From Tubiluchus corallicola (taxonomy: Eukaryota; Priapulida; Priapulimorpha; Priapulimorphida; Tubiluchidae): a stretch of 64,000 nt of DNA. The stretch lies in the NCBI GenBank assembly GCA_030141605.1, contig JAQGDQ010000199.1, positions 288,783 through 352,782 of the forward strand, read 5' to 3'. Below, piece after piece: positions 40,890 to 51,829 of the stretch. The notes under the pieces are model-generated. The model did no database searches. It saw nothing but the letters and a program-made list of their open reading frames with translations, and was not told where the DNA came from. The translations under genes were made by a program, and so were the position numbers. How positions within the stretch are numbered: position 1 is the first letter of the stretch; every line of letters begins with the position of its first letter.

Positions 40890-42590
40890 CCTTCCGTTCT
40901 TTTTACATGTTAGCGAAATAGGACACAGTTTGACATTAATTGCATAAGTCTTCCGCTGACTAAGTCATATAGACAAATTGAAACAACTGCTATTAGTTTC
41001 TTATCTGGTTAGGGTAAATTTAACAATTTTTTGTGCAAAATAGGACAGTTGGATAATCCACTTTGTCAGTTTGGCGAAGAGCCAGACCCTGGGCACGTGC
41101 AAGCTGCTGGATTGACAGCAGTTTGTAGACAGGTTTGGCCAGAGTGTTCTACATTGGATTTATACAGCTAAAGATCAGGAAACCATTCAAGCTTTTGTAA
41201 ATTTACTAATTTTTGAAAATTTTTGTCATGAAATTTTTGTTTACTGAAACTAAATTGTGTTCAAGTGTCTGTTCCCCTTGTAAATAAAGTTTGCCAAAGT
41301 TAAAAATTTCAATTCCACAAACAGTACAATCATATTTAATTCTTTACTGGTTGGAATGTCACTAACTTTGCTAATCAATAATAATTCTAATTGTATATTG
41401 TAAAGTGTGGTTAAATGGGTTCACTATTTGTTGATAAAATTTGGATGTATACGGTAATTACTGAATGTGTAATGAGCAGTTTTGTATATAGTACTAGTAA
41501 AGTTCATGTAGTAAACGGGAAAGTGATTTTCCAGAAATTTGTTAGTTATAGCACTGTATTTATTTAGTCTACTTACGAAAATTAATACTTCTCGAATTTA
41601 TCAACCTGCAAATAGAGGCCTTGTTTGTGTGACGGGAACACAAAAGAATCTCCTTCATAGCATACGGTGTTCTCAGGAATCTTTATTTCTGTATATATAT
41701 AAAAAATGAAAATAATAATTTTGACTGCTTCACTGCTTACAAATGTATAATGATCTAATTATTATAATTTAAGATAATAAAAAAGTAAATACTACTCACA
41801 TCGTGCGGCTATAACAACTTAATACATCCTTGGAACGTCATACTGGTTTACAGCAAATCAGGTAGAGACGCTACAAATAATTACTTGAACATTTATCTAA
41901 ACATTATTTAACGTTTGCTGAGGCTTCTGTGAGCGTGTTTAATGAGGCTCAACCTAATTTACAACTTCACAGGTATAATTACAGGTAAGTTCACATAGGT
42001 GCTGCCACCTACATGTTAAGGCCAGAAACTGACCTTAACAGTTTGTATGTACGAATTTTGTATATATATATTTACGAAATAAAGAATTATCATCACCATC
42101 ATACTGATTATATTCAGGTTAACTTGATGCTAGTTATTGCCTACAGTCAGTGATCAAACGTTGCTGTAGGATCGACATCTGACGCTTGTTTGACTTTTTA
42201 AAGCTGTCTCCAGAAAACATAGCCAGAAGTGTCCTTGTAATTTATAAGTTTTCTATGCATTTATTTTTAAAGAATCTGTATTTTCTTTGTTTTAGACTTT
42301 TAAAATTCTTGTCAATGCCATTACGCTGTTTTCTTGCTTGATGTGCAGGAAGTTTGGTTAGAAGTTTAGACAGTGAATGTACTTTGTTTCACATTGACGC
42401 GCATTCACTGTCCAACCGAACCTTGCTTCTCGGTTAATTTCTATAATTTTCTGAGTTAGGATTACGTTTCTAGATTGTAAATTTGATATTTTAAGTATTT
42501 CAGCGCAGGATGATGTAAAAATGCTGATTGGTTAAGGTGGTCTGGGATTGGAAGTAGCCATAGCGCAGCATACAACGAATTTATAGCTCT
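40890..42590. other. Gene-free stretch
   Basis: No gene supported; AT-rich. An A-rich tail-like string with AATAAAG and CATCACCATCA near 42075-42105 may be the 3' end of a retroelement. Confidence 0.4.
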
Positions 42591-42594
42591 GCTG

Positions 42595-43870
42595 TGAACA
42601 GAGATGTCTCAATTCTATGGGAATGGTTTAAAGGTTTGTTGCTTTACATAAGTTACGTATATCTAAGAAAGAAAACCTTATGTGAACATAGCAAACCGTT
42701 CTGGTCAGCAAATTTATCAACGCTGTCACAGCGGGTAGGAAAATGTAAAAAAAGAGAGTTTTTGAGATATCCAACTCCTGAAAACAAAGTACTTTATGTG
42801 TAGAAGCCGAAAGTAAAATTAATTTTGTTGTATAGTGGATAGTGCGCTGTATTGGTTGTATGTAGCTGCTTATTGATGCTTGAGGAATGGCAAAGCTATG
42901 AAGAGTCTGATTATAAAATGACACGTTTATTAAACATCAACACAGTAAATATAATAGATAGCAATGCCAAAAGCCCCTGTCCTAACGGCTGTCTGTACGC
43001 TCCGGCTCCCAGACTCATTCTAAGACTGATTCCTTGAACTGGAGGCCTCGCGCACTTTATATATCGTGTGCGGTGCCTCGGCACCTCAATTCCTGGATCA
43101 CCTAATCATGTGACACCACTCCTTAACTGGCTTCATCATACTAGCATCGATCAGCATAATTATTTATCATAATCTATTGCTTTTAACATAATTTAACAGG
43201 TTCTCTTTACTCCAAACAAAAGTTTGACGATGCTTTAAGCGAAGAGGCAAACAGTTGGTTAAGGACAGGCTGAAAACCAAAACTCGCAACAAGGTAAAAA
43301 TTTATAAACGAGTTTTTGTGAAATTCGAAAGCAAAGCAAACGCAGAAATTCTGATATGCAACAACGAATTTGTAGTTAAAGAAGAACAAAAAGCAGAGCT
43401 GTTTTTAAGCCGTTTTTCTGTGGGGACCATTTGTCAAATGAATCCTTTGGTGATTTCAAAAGGGATATTGAAGTTAGGCTACGAGAAATAAATAAAAACT
43501 CGTCAAATGAAAACGAAATACTCACCATTAACGCTCCGAGAATTAGATAACATCATTAGGGCATTGCGAACGACCAACAAATCGTCGGATAATGACGTCA
43601 TACATCTGGCGAAACTCGTGGCTATCAGCATGGTAAACTTAGCTTCAGAAACTGTAACATGGCCATGGAATGCTGCTAAAGTAAGAATTATGAAGAAAAA
43701 GGATAAAATAGACTACAGTACCCCAAATTATTATCATGTAGTTGCATAATTGCTGTTTCGACTTACATTGGCAAACTGGTAGAACGTCTTTTAACCTGTA
43801 GACTAAAACAACGTCTTCTGTCAGGTAACCTCCTTTATCTGGTGCCATTTTTTCAGAGCCGTTTTTACCG
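42595..43870 (+). mobile_element. LINE ORF2 pre-RT/RT fragment interrupted by a solo LTR
   Basis: Left part (to 42811) encodes KPFWSANLSTLSQRVGKCKK and TPENKVLY. The right part (from 43212) encodes QKFDDALSEEANSWLR, then ALRTTNKSSDNDVIH, WPWNAAKVRIMKKKDK and IGKLVERLLTCRLKQRL, an ORF2 region leading into RT. Removing the LTR and one copy of its 5-bp target restores one frame across the junction, so these are one element split by a later insertion. Confidence 0.85.
42812..43211 (-). mobile_element. Solo LTR, copy 1 (empty site for the TTAA element)
   Basis: Exactly 400 bases with inverted ends AGTAAA/TTTACT. On the minus strand it has TATATAAA (43057-43064) and, further on, AATAAA (42926-42931), the layout of an LTR promoter and poly(A) site. 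Flanks CCGAA and CCAAA look like a 5-bp target duplication with one change. No internal region or second LTR is next to it. Confidence 0.8.
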
Positions 43871-44930
43871 TGCCATTTTTTCAGACTTAATTTCGCTACT
43901 TAGGCTTTCTTTTTCCAATGCTAGCTGATGCTTTTGTTCTTATAACGGTTGCTTCCTTGTCTTTCTCTTGTAACTTCATGACATGCTCACGCTGTATTTT
44001 GTTTTTTGTCTCTGATCTATCTGCCTCTAGTCTTCTATTTTGTGGTTCAATCTTCGTGTTCGTGTCGCTCACGGTAGCAGTTGTTTTTGCTTTTTCGTGC
44101 TGATTTCGTTCCATTTTCTTCCCGTTTTCTGTTTGTTCTGTTACTTTTTCCTATTCGTAACTGGATGTGCTGTCCTTTTTTGCATTCATTTCACTCTCTT
44201 CTTCATTTGCTGCTGGATTTATTGGCGAAATGCAGCTATCCGTTGTTATTACGTTTTCTTCATCATAGTTTATGTTCATTGTGCTGTATTGGTTATTGTG
44301 CATGCAGTTTTATATTGATTTTCCACAGCAATGTTCAGAAGTTTGCCAAGCTTCTCTCTACACCGTTAGGATACCATCCGCCATTTATTAGCTGGGTACC
44401 TGTTCCGCTATATATGTTAATTCTGGTAGTTTTTAAAGACGGTCACCTTGCAGCTAATGGCGATGCGATTAGATGTTTCGTTCACTTCCGTTTGTAAGCA
44501 TTTACTAGATTGTTTGATAATTATTAGCACTTTTTCATAATTTTCAGTATTTCTATTTTTCACTAGACTTGACGTTTTGCAAAACCAACGAGGTAGACAT
44601 TATATTTTCTAGAATTCATCCTATTTAACTTAGTTCGCGCAGAGCAATTTGAGCTTATAAAATTTTCTTAACGGATGTTTGCATAAGCGGTATTTAAATT
44701 TGTTTTGCAAAGTTTGGAAGGTCTTATTTGCATTTCAAAACTTTTTTCCGAACTATAGTATAGGGCATGCTGAAAGGCCCGATATACTAAAACACTTCCA
44801 GCTGGCATATTTGAATTACAGTGCATTATGTTGTTTAATTTATACATTTGCTATTTGGTTTAAATTCTATTCCGACTAACTTTAAAAAGACTTGAATCAT
44901 TTAATAATCGTATATGTACCGTTCATTCAT
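43871..44930. other. Stretch without a recognised gene
   Basis: A minus-strand frame at 43896-44114 is Lys/Glu-rich (EHVMKLQEKDKEATVIRT) and could be the coiled end of a transposon ORF1 or DNA-binding protein, but no family is recognised and the frame is short. Confidence 0.35.
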
Positions 44931-44933
44931 AAC

Positions 44934-45093
44934 AAGCCTTTTCACTATTCGTTGTGCGCACGCGCACTTGCTGCAGGTCAGAGGTTAAGTGTATCACATA
45001 AACGTGTCTTAACTACAACCGTCACATGACATATGTGTAAAGCAAAGCTGTGTGCTGTATCAGTTCAGTAACTTCAGTTGTTTTACAAAGGCT
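44934..45093 (-). mobile_element. MITE family A, copy 3, internally deleted
   Basis: Begins AAGCCTTTTCACTATTCGTTG, then GTGCGCACGCGCACTTGCTG and AGGTCAGAGGTTAAGTG, the right-end region of the family in reverse. The other end may be ACAAAGGCTTTG near 45085. Confidence 0.5.
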
Positions 45094-45568
45094 TTGCTTA
45101 ATTTTACGTTAGTATGTGCGTAGAATAATTTACTAACCGGATCATGCTTGGGAACGAGAAAAAATGCACTAGGCAAGGTTCTAGATAGTTGTTAACTATT
45201 ATAGATAACTGTTACTATTACAATAGCTGCACATACAATTAGGACTGACAATATCACCAATGGCATCCTTGCAACCGTGTTTGTTGAGATTATAGTTCAG
45301 CTAAGAAAATCCCACACTCAGACGCGTATGAAAACTGCTATATGGTCTAGTATCATGCGAATAATAAGTTGATCTCGTGAAAAATTGAGATGCTTCTTTA
45401 ATTGCTTGGAAAAAGCACTGAGGGTAGGAATTGACTTTATTAGACAAGAGTGTAAATTATTTTTCCATTCTAACACGGTTGCAGGGAAGAAAGATGACTG
45501 AAAGTAATTGCTGCGAACTTGATATAAAGATAAGTTATCACGGTTTCTCAATAAATATGCAGATACAT

Positions 45569-46430
45569 AGTAAAGAGAACCTGTTAAATTATGCTAAGAG
45601 CAGTGGATTATGATAAATAATTATGTTGATAGATGCTGGTATGATGAAGCCAGTTAAGGAGTGGTGTCACGTGATTACGTGATCCAGGAATTGAGGTGCC
45701 GGGGCACCGCACACGATATATAAAGTGCGCGAGGCCTCCAGTTCAAGGAATCAGTCTTAGAATGAGTCTGGCAGCCGGAGCGTACAGACAGCCTTTAGGA
45801 CAGGGGCTTTTGGCATTGCTATCTATTATATTTATTGTGTTGATGTTTAACCCTTTCAGTCCCAAATTATTTTTTAACAAGAAAAAATTTTTTGGCTTGG
45901 TACTTTTGTTCAGTATGTCCATCTTGTTTACACATAATAATTATTTTTTCTACCTGTGCCCGCGTGCTAAATATAGCCTGTATCCCACCGGATACATTGG
46001 GATTCAATGGAAACATAAAATGTACTTCATTTTGCAACTGCTGATAATTTTTAAAAGTATTTAAGACATTTAGTATGCATGTTATACTGAGCTGTACAAA
46101 GTTGTCTCTAAAGTACTGTACCTTGCGCAGTTTTTTATGCTATGTAGATTTTCTAGTTTGCCATTTTATCAGCATTTTTAGTCTATTGTTATTGGCTTAA
46201 ATCAAAATAACTTTTAACAGATCAAATAACTGTCAGTTTTAAAATTTTATTAATTTTAAAGGCAGAAAATATTCTCGTATCCCATGGGATACAACGGGTA
46301 TGAAAGGGTTAATAAACGTGTCATTTTATAATCAGACTCTTCATAGCTTTGCCATTCCTCAAGCATCAATAAGCAGCTACATACAACCAATACAACGCAC
46401 TATCCACTATACAACGAAATTAATTTTACT
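45569..46430 (+). mobile_element. Solo LTR, copy 2, carrying a TTAA-type MITE
   Basis: Ends AGTAAAG and TTTTACT, flanked by TACAT on both sides (a perfect 5-bp target duplication). TATATAAA is at 45717-45724 and AATAAA at 46311-46316. Without the inserted 462 bases it is exactly 400 bases, like copy 1. Confidence 0.88.
45851..46308. mobile_element. piggyBac-like MITE inserted at TTAA
   Basis: A 458-bp segment with ends CCCTTTCAGTCCC and (complement of right end) CCCTTTCATACCCG, flanked by TTAA at 45847-45850 and 46309-46312. The other LTR copy has a single TTAA at the same place (42930-42933). TTAA targets and CCC-starting ends are piggyBac traits. Subterminal TATCCCACCGGATACA and TATCCCATGGGATACA motifs repeat. 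No transposase. Confidence 0.88.
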
Positions 46431-46510
46431 TACATCCCTATTATTTTGCGGTAGTAATTCGTATAAGAACGAAGGTGAAATATGATTTACAATTTTATGA
46501 AAGGTGCTTA

Positions 46511-47129
46511 ATCGATGAAATGTGCGCCTTTTATGCAAGTGGTCAAAGCCAACTTCAAACAATAGGTTTTCAGAGCTTCTGTCTTCATGGCCTTGGATGT
46601 ATTACAAACTGTGATGTATTGAAAATATGTCAGCTACCAGAACTTGATCACGTGTTGTGATAACCTAAATTTGACTTGTAATAGTCAAACAACTGAGTAC
46701 CGTAATTCAAATTATGGTTGGAAATCAGACAAGTTTATTGTTGACACCACACTAGAACTGTCATGGTTGTCTTGATGTTATTGTCACGTGATTAGGACAC
46801 CAGATTAAGTAATCAAAATTGAAGGACGACGGTGGTCGGAAGTCTCTGTCATGGCGTAGTCACTTGTGTGTGGATACCGCCGCTGGAAGTCATCCAGAAA
46901 GAACCTTCGTAATGGTGCAGCGAGAAGACTTTATTTCTTGTAGTTGCTTTACAAGCAATCCCAGTTATTTCAAGTTCTGCTCCATCAAACGCGCCGACTA
47001 GGCCAAAGGTTTATTTTCCTTGGCCTGCTACAAGCTGAGCATTAGTTTCTTATTAAAACGATCCTTGATACTGATACCTTGATACGTTAGGAAATTGTGT
47101 AATGTTGCAGTGATGATGAAAAATTAATA
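46511..47129. other. Gene-free stretch
   Basis: No gene or element recognised; short open frames only. Confidence 0.5.
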
Positions 47130-47185
47130 TCTATTATTATTGTTATTATTATTATTACATTATTATTATTATTACTATTATTATT

Positions 47186-47253
<68 letters not shown>

Positions 47254-47275
47254 TACCATCATTATTATTATTCGT
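47130..47275. repeat. Compound ATT / ATC microsatellite
   Basis: ATT units pass into about twenty-two ATC units and back into ATT. A His-rich frame here is an artefact. Confidence 0.97.
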
Positions 47276-47775
47276 ACATTAATACAACACAATCACACAG
47301 TACATTAGTAGTAGTCCTCTTACAAATACAATTAGTTACATATTTACGATGCATTGTACACAAATTATAACAACAGAAAAACAAAACAATAAAAAGACGA
47401 ATTGAAACAGATCGACGAAATTATGTAGTACTTGAATTTTGGCTGAAACAAAATTATTATAATTGTCATACTACATGTATTTGGAACTATATTTCAAATT
47501 TTTGGTGTGATTAACGAATGCATTTGGTTCGTTAATGCTTTAGTAATTTGTTAAAAACTTTCAGTAAATCTGTCATTTAGGCTTGTTAAATAACTGTTCA
47601 ATGACATCTGCTTGAAGTAATGAAACAGAGATACAGTTACTGGACTGAACGAGCTGGCAGAGTAATTGGTTAAAGACCTATATAATCCTAACAGACACTG
47701 AAGTTTTTTTAACGCATTATTGTGATTACACAAAGAGTACATAGGTATTGTTAAACAAAAGAGATTTATGAATTA

Positions 47776-48230
47776 CCGTATTTTCCCGTGTATAAGAGAC
47801 CCTTGTGTATAAGAGACCCCTTCAATTTTTAGGCAAAAATTCTGGAAAAAAGTTTTTTCAGACGGACATTTTTAGAGGGTAAAGTACAACTTTTTTCAAC
47901 TCAGTGCGGTACTGAAAACAAAATAAAACCAGTTAATGTGTTGTAGAAAAAGAGTACTGGTATATATTAAAGTGCGTACCTGCAAACCTGTAACAGGAAA
48001 AGAGAAAACGAGGAGATAATGCCTGTGTCACGATGCTTGTATTGCTTACAACCGCTTCATAGTCGAACGCGACACGCAAAACAGTTGTAGAGCACTTATT
48101 TCTTTAAAATCATTAGTGTCACAATTTATGCATCTTATTGAAAAGACTTACTCCCATGTATAAGAGACCCCCTATTTTTAAAGTGAAAATTCTGAGCAAA
48201 AAAGGGTCTCTTATACACGGGAAAATACGG
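47776..48230. mobile_element. MITE with perfect ~28-bp terminal inverted repeats
   Basis: Left end CCGTATTTTCCCGTGTATAA (continuing GAGACCC) is exactly complementary to the right end, and TA lies outside each end. Subterminal TGTATAAGAGACCCC units recur in both halves. The type resembles widespread animal repeats with GTATAAG-rich ends. No coding capacity. Confidence 0.88.
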
Positions 48231-50301
48231 TAAATAACAAACTTTTTTGGGGAATTGTGAACGCTTGCATTGCCGTGTTTCGCATCTTTGCGCAAGTATG
48301 CGAGAATAACTTACGAGGTACTGAAAGCGTCTTTGGTCATCGATGTTTGTTTACCTATCTTTGGTGACCTCGTAACTGTACTCATAACATCATTCGTCTA
48401 GTGCAACGAAAAATAGAGCTTCTTCGAATTTAATGCCCCTAACAACAAAGTGATAAAATTTCGAAAGTTTTACAGTAAGGTCATAATAAAATAAATTGAA
48501 TTTTCGTAATGAAAGTAAAATTTCAAAATTTAAGATGTAAAAGCTTATAATTTTATGACAGTGATGGTTTAGTTTGACTTTAATTATTTAGTTAGTTAAT
48601 AAAATATTCGAGTTGACTTGTTAGGCCTGTGACTGGCGACTAAGGTGGTACAGATTAAGCCTAGTTTCACATTGCACTGTTGGAGGTGCGCGTTGAGTTT
48701 GATAGCTATTGAATTCAGGTTTAAATTCTGTGATGATTAGTGATTTAGTCAGCGTATGGATTCGCACACATGCCAGGCTTCAAATAGGTTTCTGCCGGCT
48801 CTCTTTTGCACTCACTTCAGCACACTGTTTTACAGGCTGAACTACATTTTAAGAATTGGTTTTGTTGTTACTTTCATATTAGATCTTAATGATATTATAA
48901 CATTATAACAAAACGTAGTCCTCATTCGTGAAATAACAAATGTCACAAAGTAGAAATTTGCATAATAATTTATTTTAATTTTACATGTTTGAACTGTTCA
49001 AATTTTTGGTAACATCTGTAATAACTTTATAATATTTGTAGCTAAATGCGATTATCTTGTTTTTTACAGATCCGTATAAAGCCTTTCTTGTAGCAAAGCC
49101 TGTCAGTAATAAACTGCACAACTGCATTGCCTTACACGGGGCTTTGAGATTTTGTTATATTGCTTTGAAATGATGAGTGCATCAATTAGTGTCATTAATT
49201 ATCTGCTAAAAGCATAATTTTGTACTCAGCTAGTACAGTATACATGCAGGATGGTTTGTTTAACTCACGATCCGTTATTTCAGTCCTCACACTCTCTTTC
49301 TTGCGGTCCTGCCTTCCCATCTTTCTGTCGTCTTTCATAAATCAACTGTTCGTGACGTACACGTGCAGTTTAAGCCATTTTTATAAGACACTTTTACTTT
49401 CGTTGAACGATCTCCTCCAATTGCAATCTATATCAATCCTAATCTTTGCCAAGCAACGATGCTTTATATTGTGATGCCGTTTATGATAACAAGGATTCAT
49501 AATTTACTACGTGTACTGACTAAAAAAATTACAAAAAAAAAGAAAAGAAAAAAGTAAAATGAAACGCTTGATAAGAGCTTATAGCTGACACTTATGCGTT
49601 GAGCCGAAATGCAAACCAAGAGATTAAACCAAAAATTACTGAATAACGATAGACTCCATGACAGCAACCAAGAAAAGAAAACAAAATGAAACCGAAACCG
49701 AACATGACCCAGAATTCACCGCCCTCGAGTCTACAAGAGCAAGTTACACGCTCGAGAAAATTGGCCTAGAAAACTGAGCTCTGGTTGGCCCACGCAATTT
49801 TGCATTCAATACACTACATTTTCATGAAACCCGTGGTTTCTGAGACGGTTTAATCCTGCGAACTGGCAGAGTCTTAGGTTTTTTCGAATATGATGTTATC
49901 GCCGCCATCTTGAGTTCTAAATAGCGTATCGTCAATTCGAGTTCATTCTAGTATATTCCTCTAAAGTTTGATGACGACGAAATTGCGAAATTGTGGAGCC
50001 ATAGGCTGTTTTTTCAAACAACAAGAGTGAGAACAACAACCAGATGAGTAGCGAATCGGATCGAATTTTGGACCAGTAAAAGAGTTAATAATAGGTCAGG
50101 TTTTTTGAAAACATAGGAGTCCTGAGTCCCTTACGTCTCATAATAAAGTTTTTAGCACTTTGCACTCAGCACTTGCACCGTGGAGATACCTGCATCAGAC
50201 GCAGTCTGTTTTGTAAATCCACTATAAATAAATAAAGTTTAAACTAAACTAATAAAGTTTTTAATTGTTTACAAAAAGAATAATACCCGCTTCAAAACAG
50301 C
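48231..50301. other. Gene-free stretch
   Basis: No gene supported. The end near 50160-50260 (ACTATAAATAAATAAAG) resembles the tail of a retroelement. Confidence 0.45.
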
Positions 50302-50483
50302 CCACTATATGATAAATTTTATTACCTTTTTATACATTTGTTAACTATGACTGCCAGTGTGCAGTAGAAAAGTCTGATTTTTAACACAAATGAAATCCAC
50401 TAAAAATCCAAATTTTCTACTGCATACTTGCAATCATTGTCAGAAGATATATAAAACTGTAATAAAATTTATTATATAGTAGG
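50302..50483. mobile_element. Small palindromic MITE upstream of the GT-A gene
   Basis: The whole 180 bases fold on themselves: CCACTATATGATAAATTTTA pairs with the far end AAAATTTATTATATAGTAGG, and TGCAGTAGAAAA near the middle pairs with TTTTCTACTGCA. It ends 166 bases before the next start codon. Confidence 0.8.
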
Positions 50484-50649
50484 TTTTTATAAAATATCTC
50501 CCTGAGCTTTGATGACAAGTAAATAGAAGCTTGCTAGATGCAAAGATTGTGAAATGCAATGATTGAACTTTGTCCCGTGCATAGATCTGTTATCAACATA
50601 ACAGCTTGAACAAATAACATTAGTCGTCGATTCATAGCAGTAAAGGGCA

Positions 50650-51702
50650 ATGCCGAGAAAGACAAGCCTCGCTATTTTGGGTTTATTGATTGTCATTTCA
50701 GTGTTACTTTTTGTGGAAATTTCTAATTTTCCCAGTGTCAAAAAGCACATAATTTCACACAAGGACTCTAGTAGGAATAACTACACGTATACTTTTACCA
50801 GTTGGGATGAACCATTTCATTTGGAAATTGCAGTGCTCACGTATAACAGACCAGCATCTTTGCAGAGATTATTGCATTCTCTATCTATTGCAGAGTACCA
50901 TAATGATGTAGTTTCGTTGAAAATATGTGTTGACAGACGTGAATCTGATAATAGCTATTCCAGTGAAACTGTTTCTGTTGCTAATTCATTTGTGTGGCCT
51001 CATGGGAATAAGACAGTGCACGTTCATGTGAAACATGTGGGCCCTTATATTCAATGGTATGACTGTTGGAAACCAACAGAAAATCCAGAATACTACGGAA
51101 TTATTGTGGAAGACGACCTGGAATTGTCCCCATATTATTACCGATGGCTCAAAGCAGCTCTTCTGTTTTACAGAACCAACGCGGAAATCGGAGGCGTGTC
51201 GCTGCAAAAGCGCACTCTAGTGGCAAGAAGGCAAAATGGACACCAGGTGAATAGAAACCCACTATGTTCGAAATGCAAGGACCATGTATTTTTGTACCGT
51301 TTAACAGGAACGTGGGGTTATGCTCCTGTGCCGAAAATATGGGTAAAGTTTCGCAAGTGGGCTTTAGAAATTTTGCGAAATAAGTCATTTATACCATACA
51401 TTGAAGGAGAAAAGCATCTTGTCAGTAATTACTGGCTTCCAAAACTGCACCCCAAGAGCTTCCCACAGTCGTATTTTCTTTATTTCAATAACGTAAATCA
51501 TCTTTACACTCTCTATAGTAACCTTGCGCTTGACAAAACACTCGCTTGCAATAGACGGGAACCAGGAATGCATTCCAATGAGAAAAGTTCCGCTGCTCAC
51601 GTTTGTGACTTTGATCCTCTGATCAACTGGAGTGACACTTTTATCGAATTTCCAACAAACCCAGTAAAATTAAACTGGGATGCAGAGATCGAATTATCAT
51701 AA
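50650..51702 (+). CDS. GT-A fold glycosyltransferase (GNT-I-like), type II membrane protein
   Basis: A complete 350-residue single-exon gene. An in-frame TAA lies 9 bases before ATG, which fixes the start. Residues 5-24 form a membrane anchor. The catalytic part begins HLEIAVLTYNRPASLQRLL (about 57-75), the start of a nucleotide-sugar binding Rossmann-like fold, and has a metal-binding IIVEDDLELSPYYYRW stretch with E154-D155-D156. This EDDL-plus-aromatic pattern is like that of N-acetylglucosaminyltransferase I and relatives, but the rest is not close enough to name donor or acceptor. A later RLTGTWGYAPV segment may be part of the acceptor site. A poly(A) signal follows at 51824. Confidence 0.8.
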   Translation: MPRKTSLAILGLLIVISVLLFVEISNFPSVKKHIISHKDSSRNNYTYTFTSWDEPFHLEIAVLTYNRPASLQRLLHSLSIAEYHNDVVSLKICVDRRESDNSYSSETVSVANSFVWPHGNKTVHVHVKHVGPYIQWYDCWKPTENPEYYGIIVEDDLELSPYYYRWLKAALLFYRTNAEIGGVSLQKRTLVARRQNGHQVNRNPLCSKCKDHVFLYRLTGTWGYAPVPKIWVKFRKWALEILRNKSFIPYIEGEKHLVSNYWLPKLHPKSFPQSYFLYFNNVNHLYTLYSNLALDKTLACNRREPGMHSNEKSSAAHVCDFDPLINWSDTFIEFPTNPVKLNWDAEIELS

Positions 51703-51823
51703 ATTTATACTGTAATTTTGACTGGATGGGCTGGCACGCTGGGGTTATGCACTGAAGTTTCTCGCCAGATATCCGATCCAATATGCCCATGCTTGTTGTC
51801 ATTACGGAACAGGTGCAGACTAT

Positions 51824-51829
51824 AATAAA
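51824..51829 (+). terminator. Poly(A) signal of the GT-A gene
   Basis: AATAAA about 120 bases after the stop codon at 51702. Confidence 0.55.

Larger units (their letters stand above)
45300..46510 (-). mobile_element. LINE ORF2 C-terminus split by a solo LTR
   Basis: Minus-strand codons at 46431-46510 give KIVNHISPSFLYELLPQNNR and those at 45300-45568 give LRNRDNLSLYQVRSNYFQSS followed by FFPATVLEW, the typical end of a LINE RT protein. The two parts join in frame when the LTR at 45569-46430 and one TACAT copy are taken out. Confidence 0.85.

Noticed and set aside
43896-44497. Overlapping frames on both strands (Lys/Glu-rich minus, Phe-rich plus)
   Set aside because: No family recognised; perhaps decayed transposon ORF1, but this cannot be supported.
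42812-46430. The two 400-bp LTRs as the pair of one full-length retroelement
   Set aside because: They point in opposite directions and each has its own target duplication inside a different LINE fragment, so they are separate solo LTRs.
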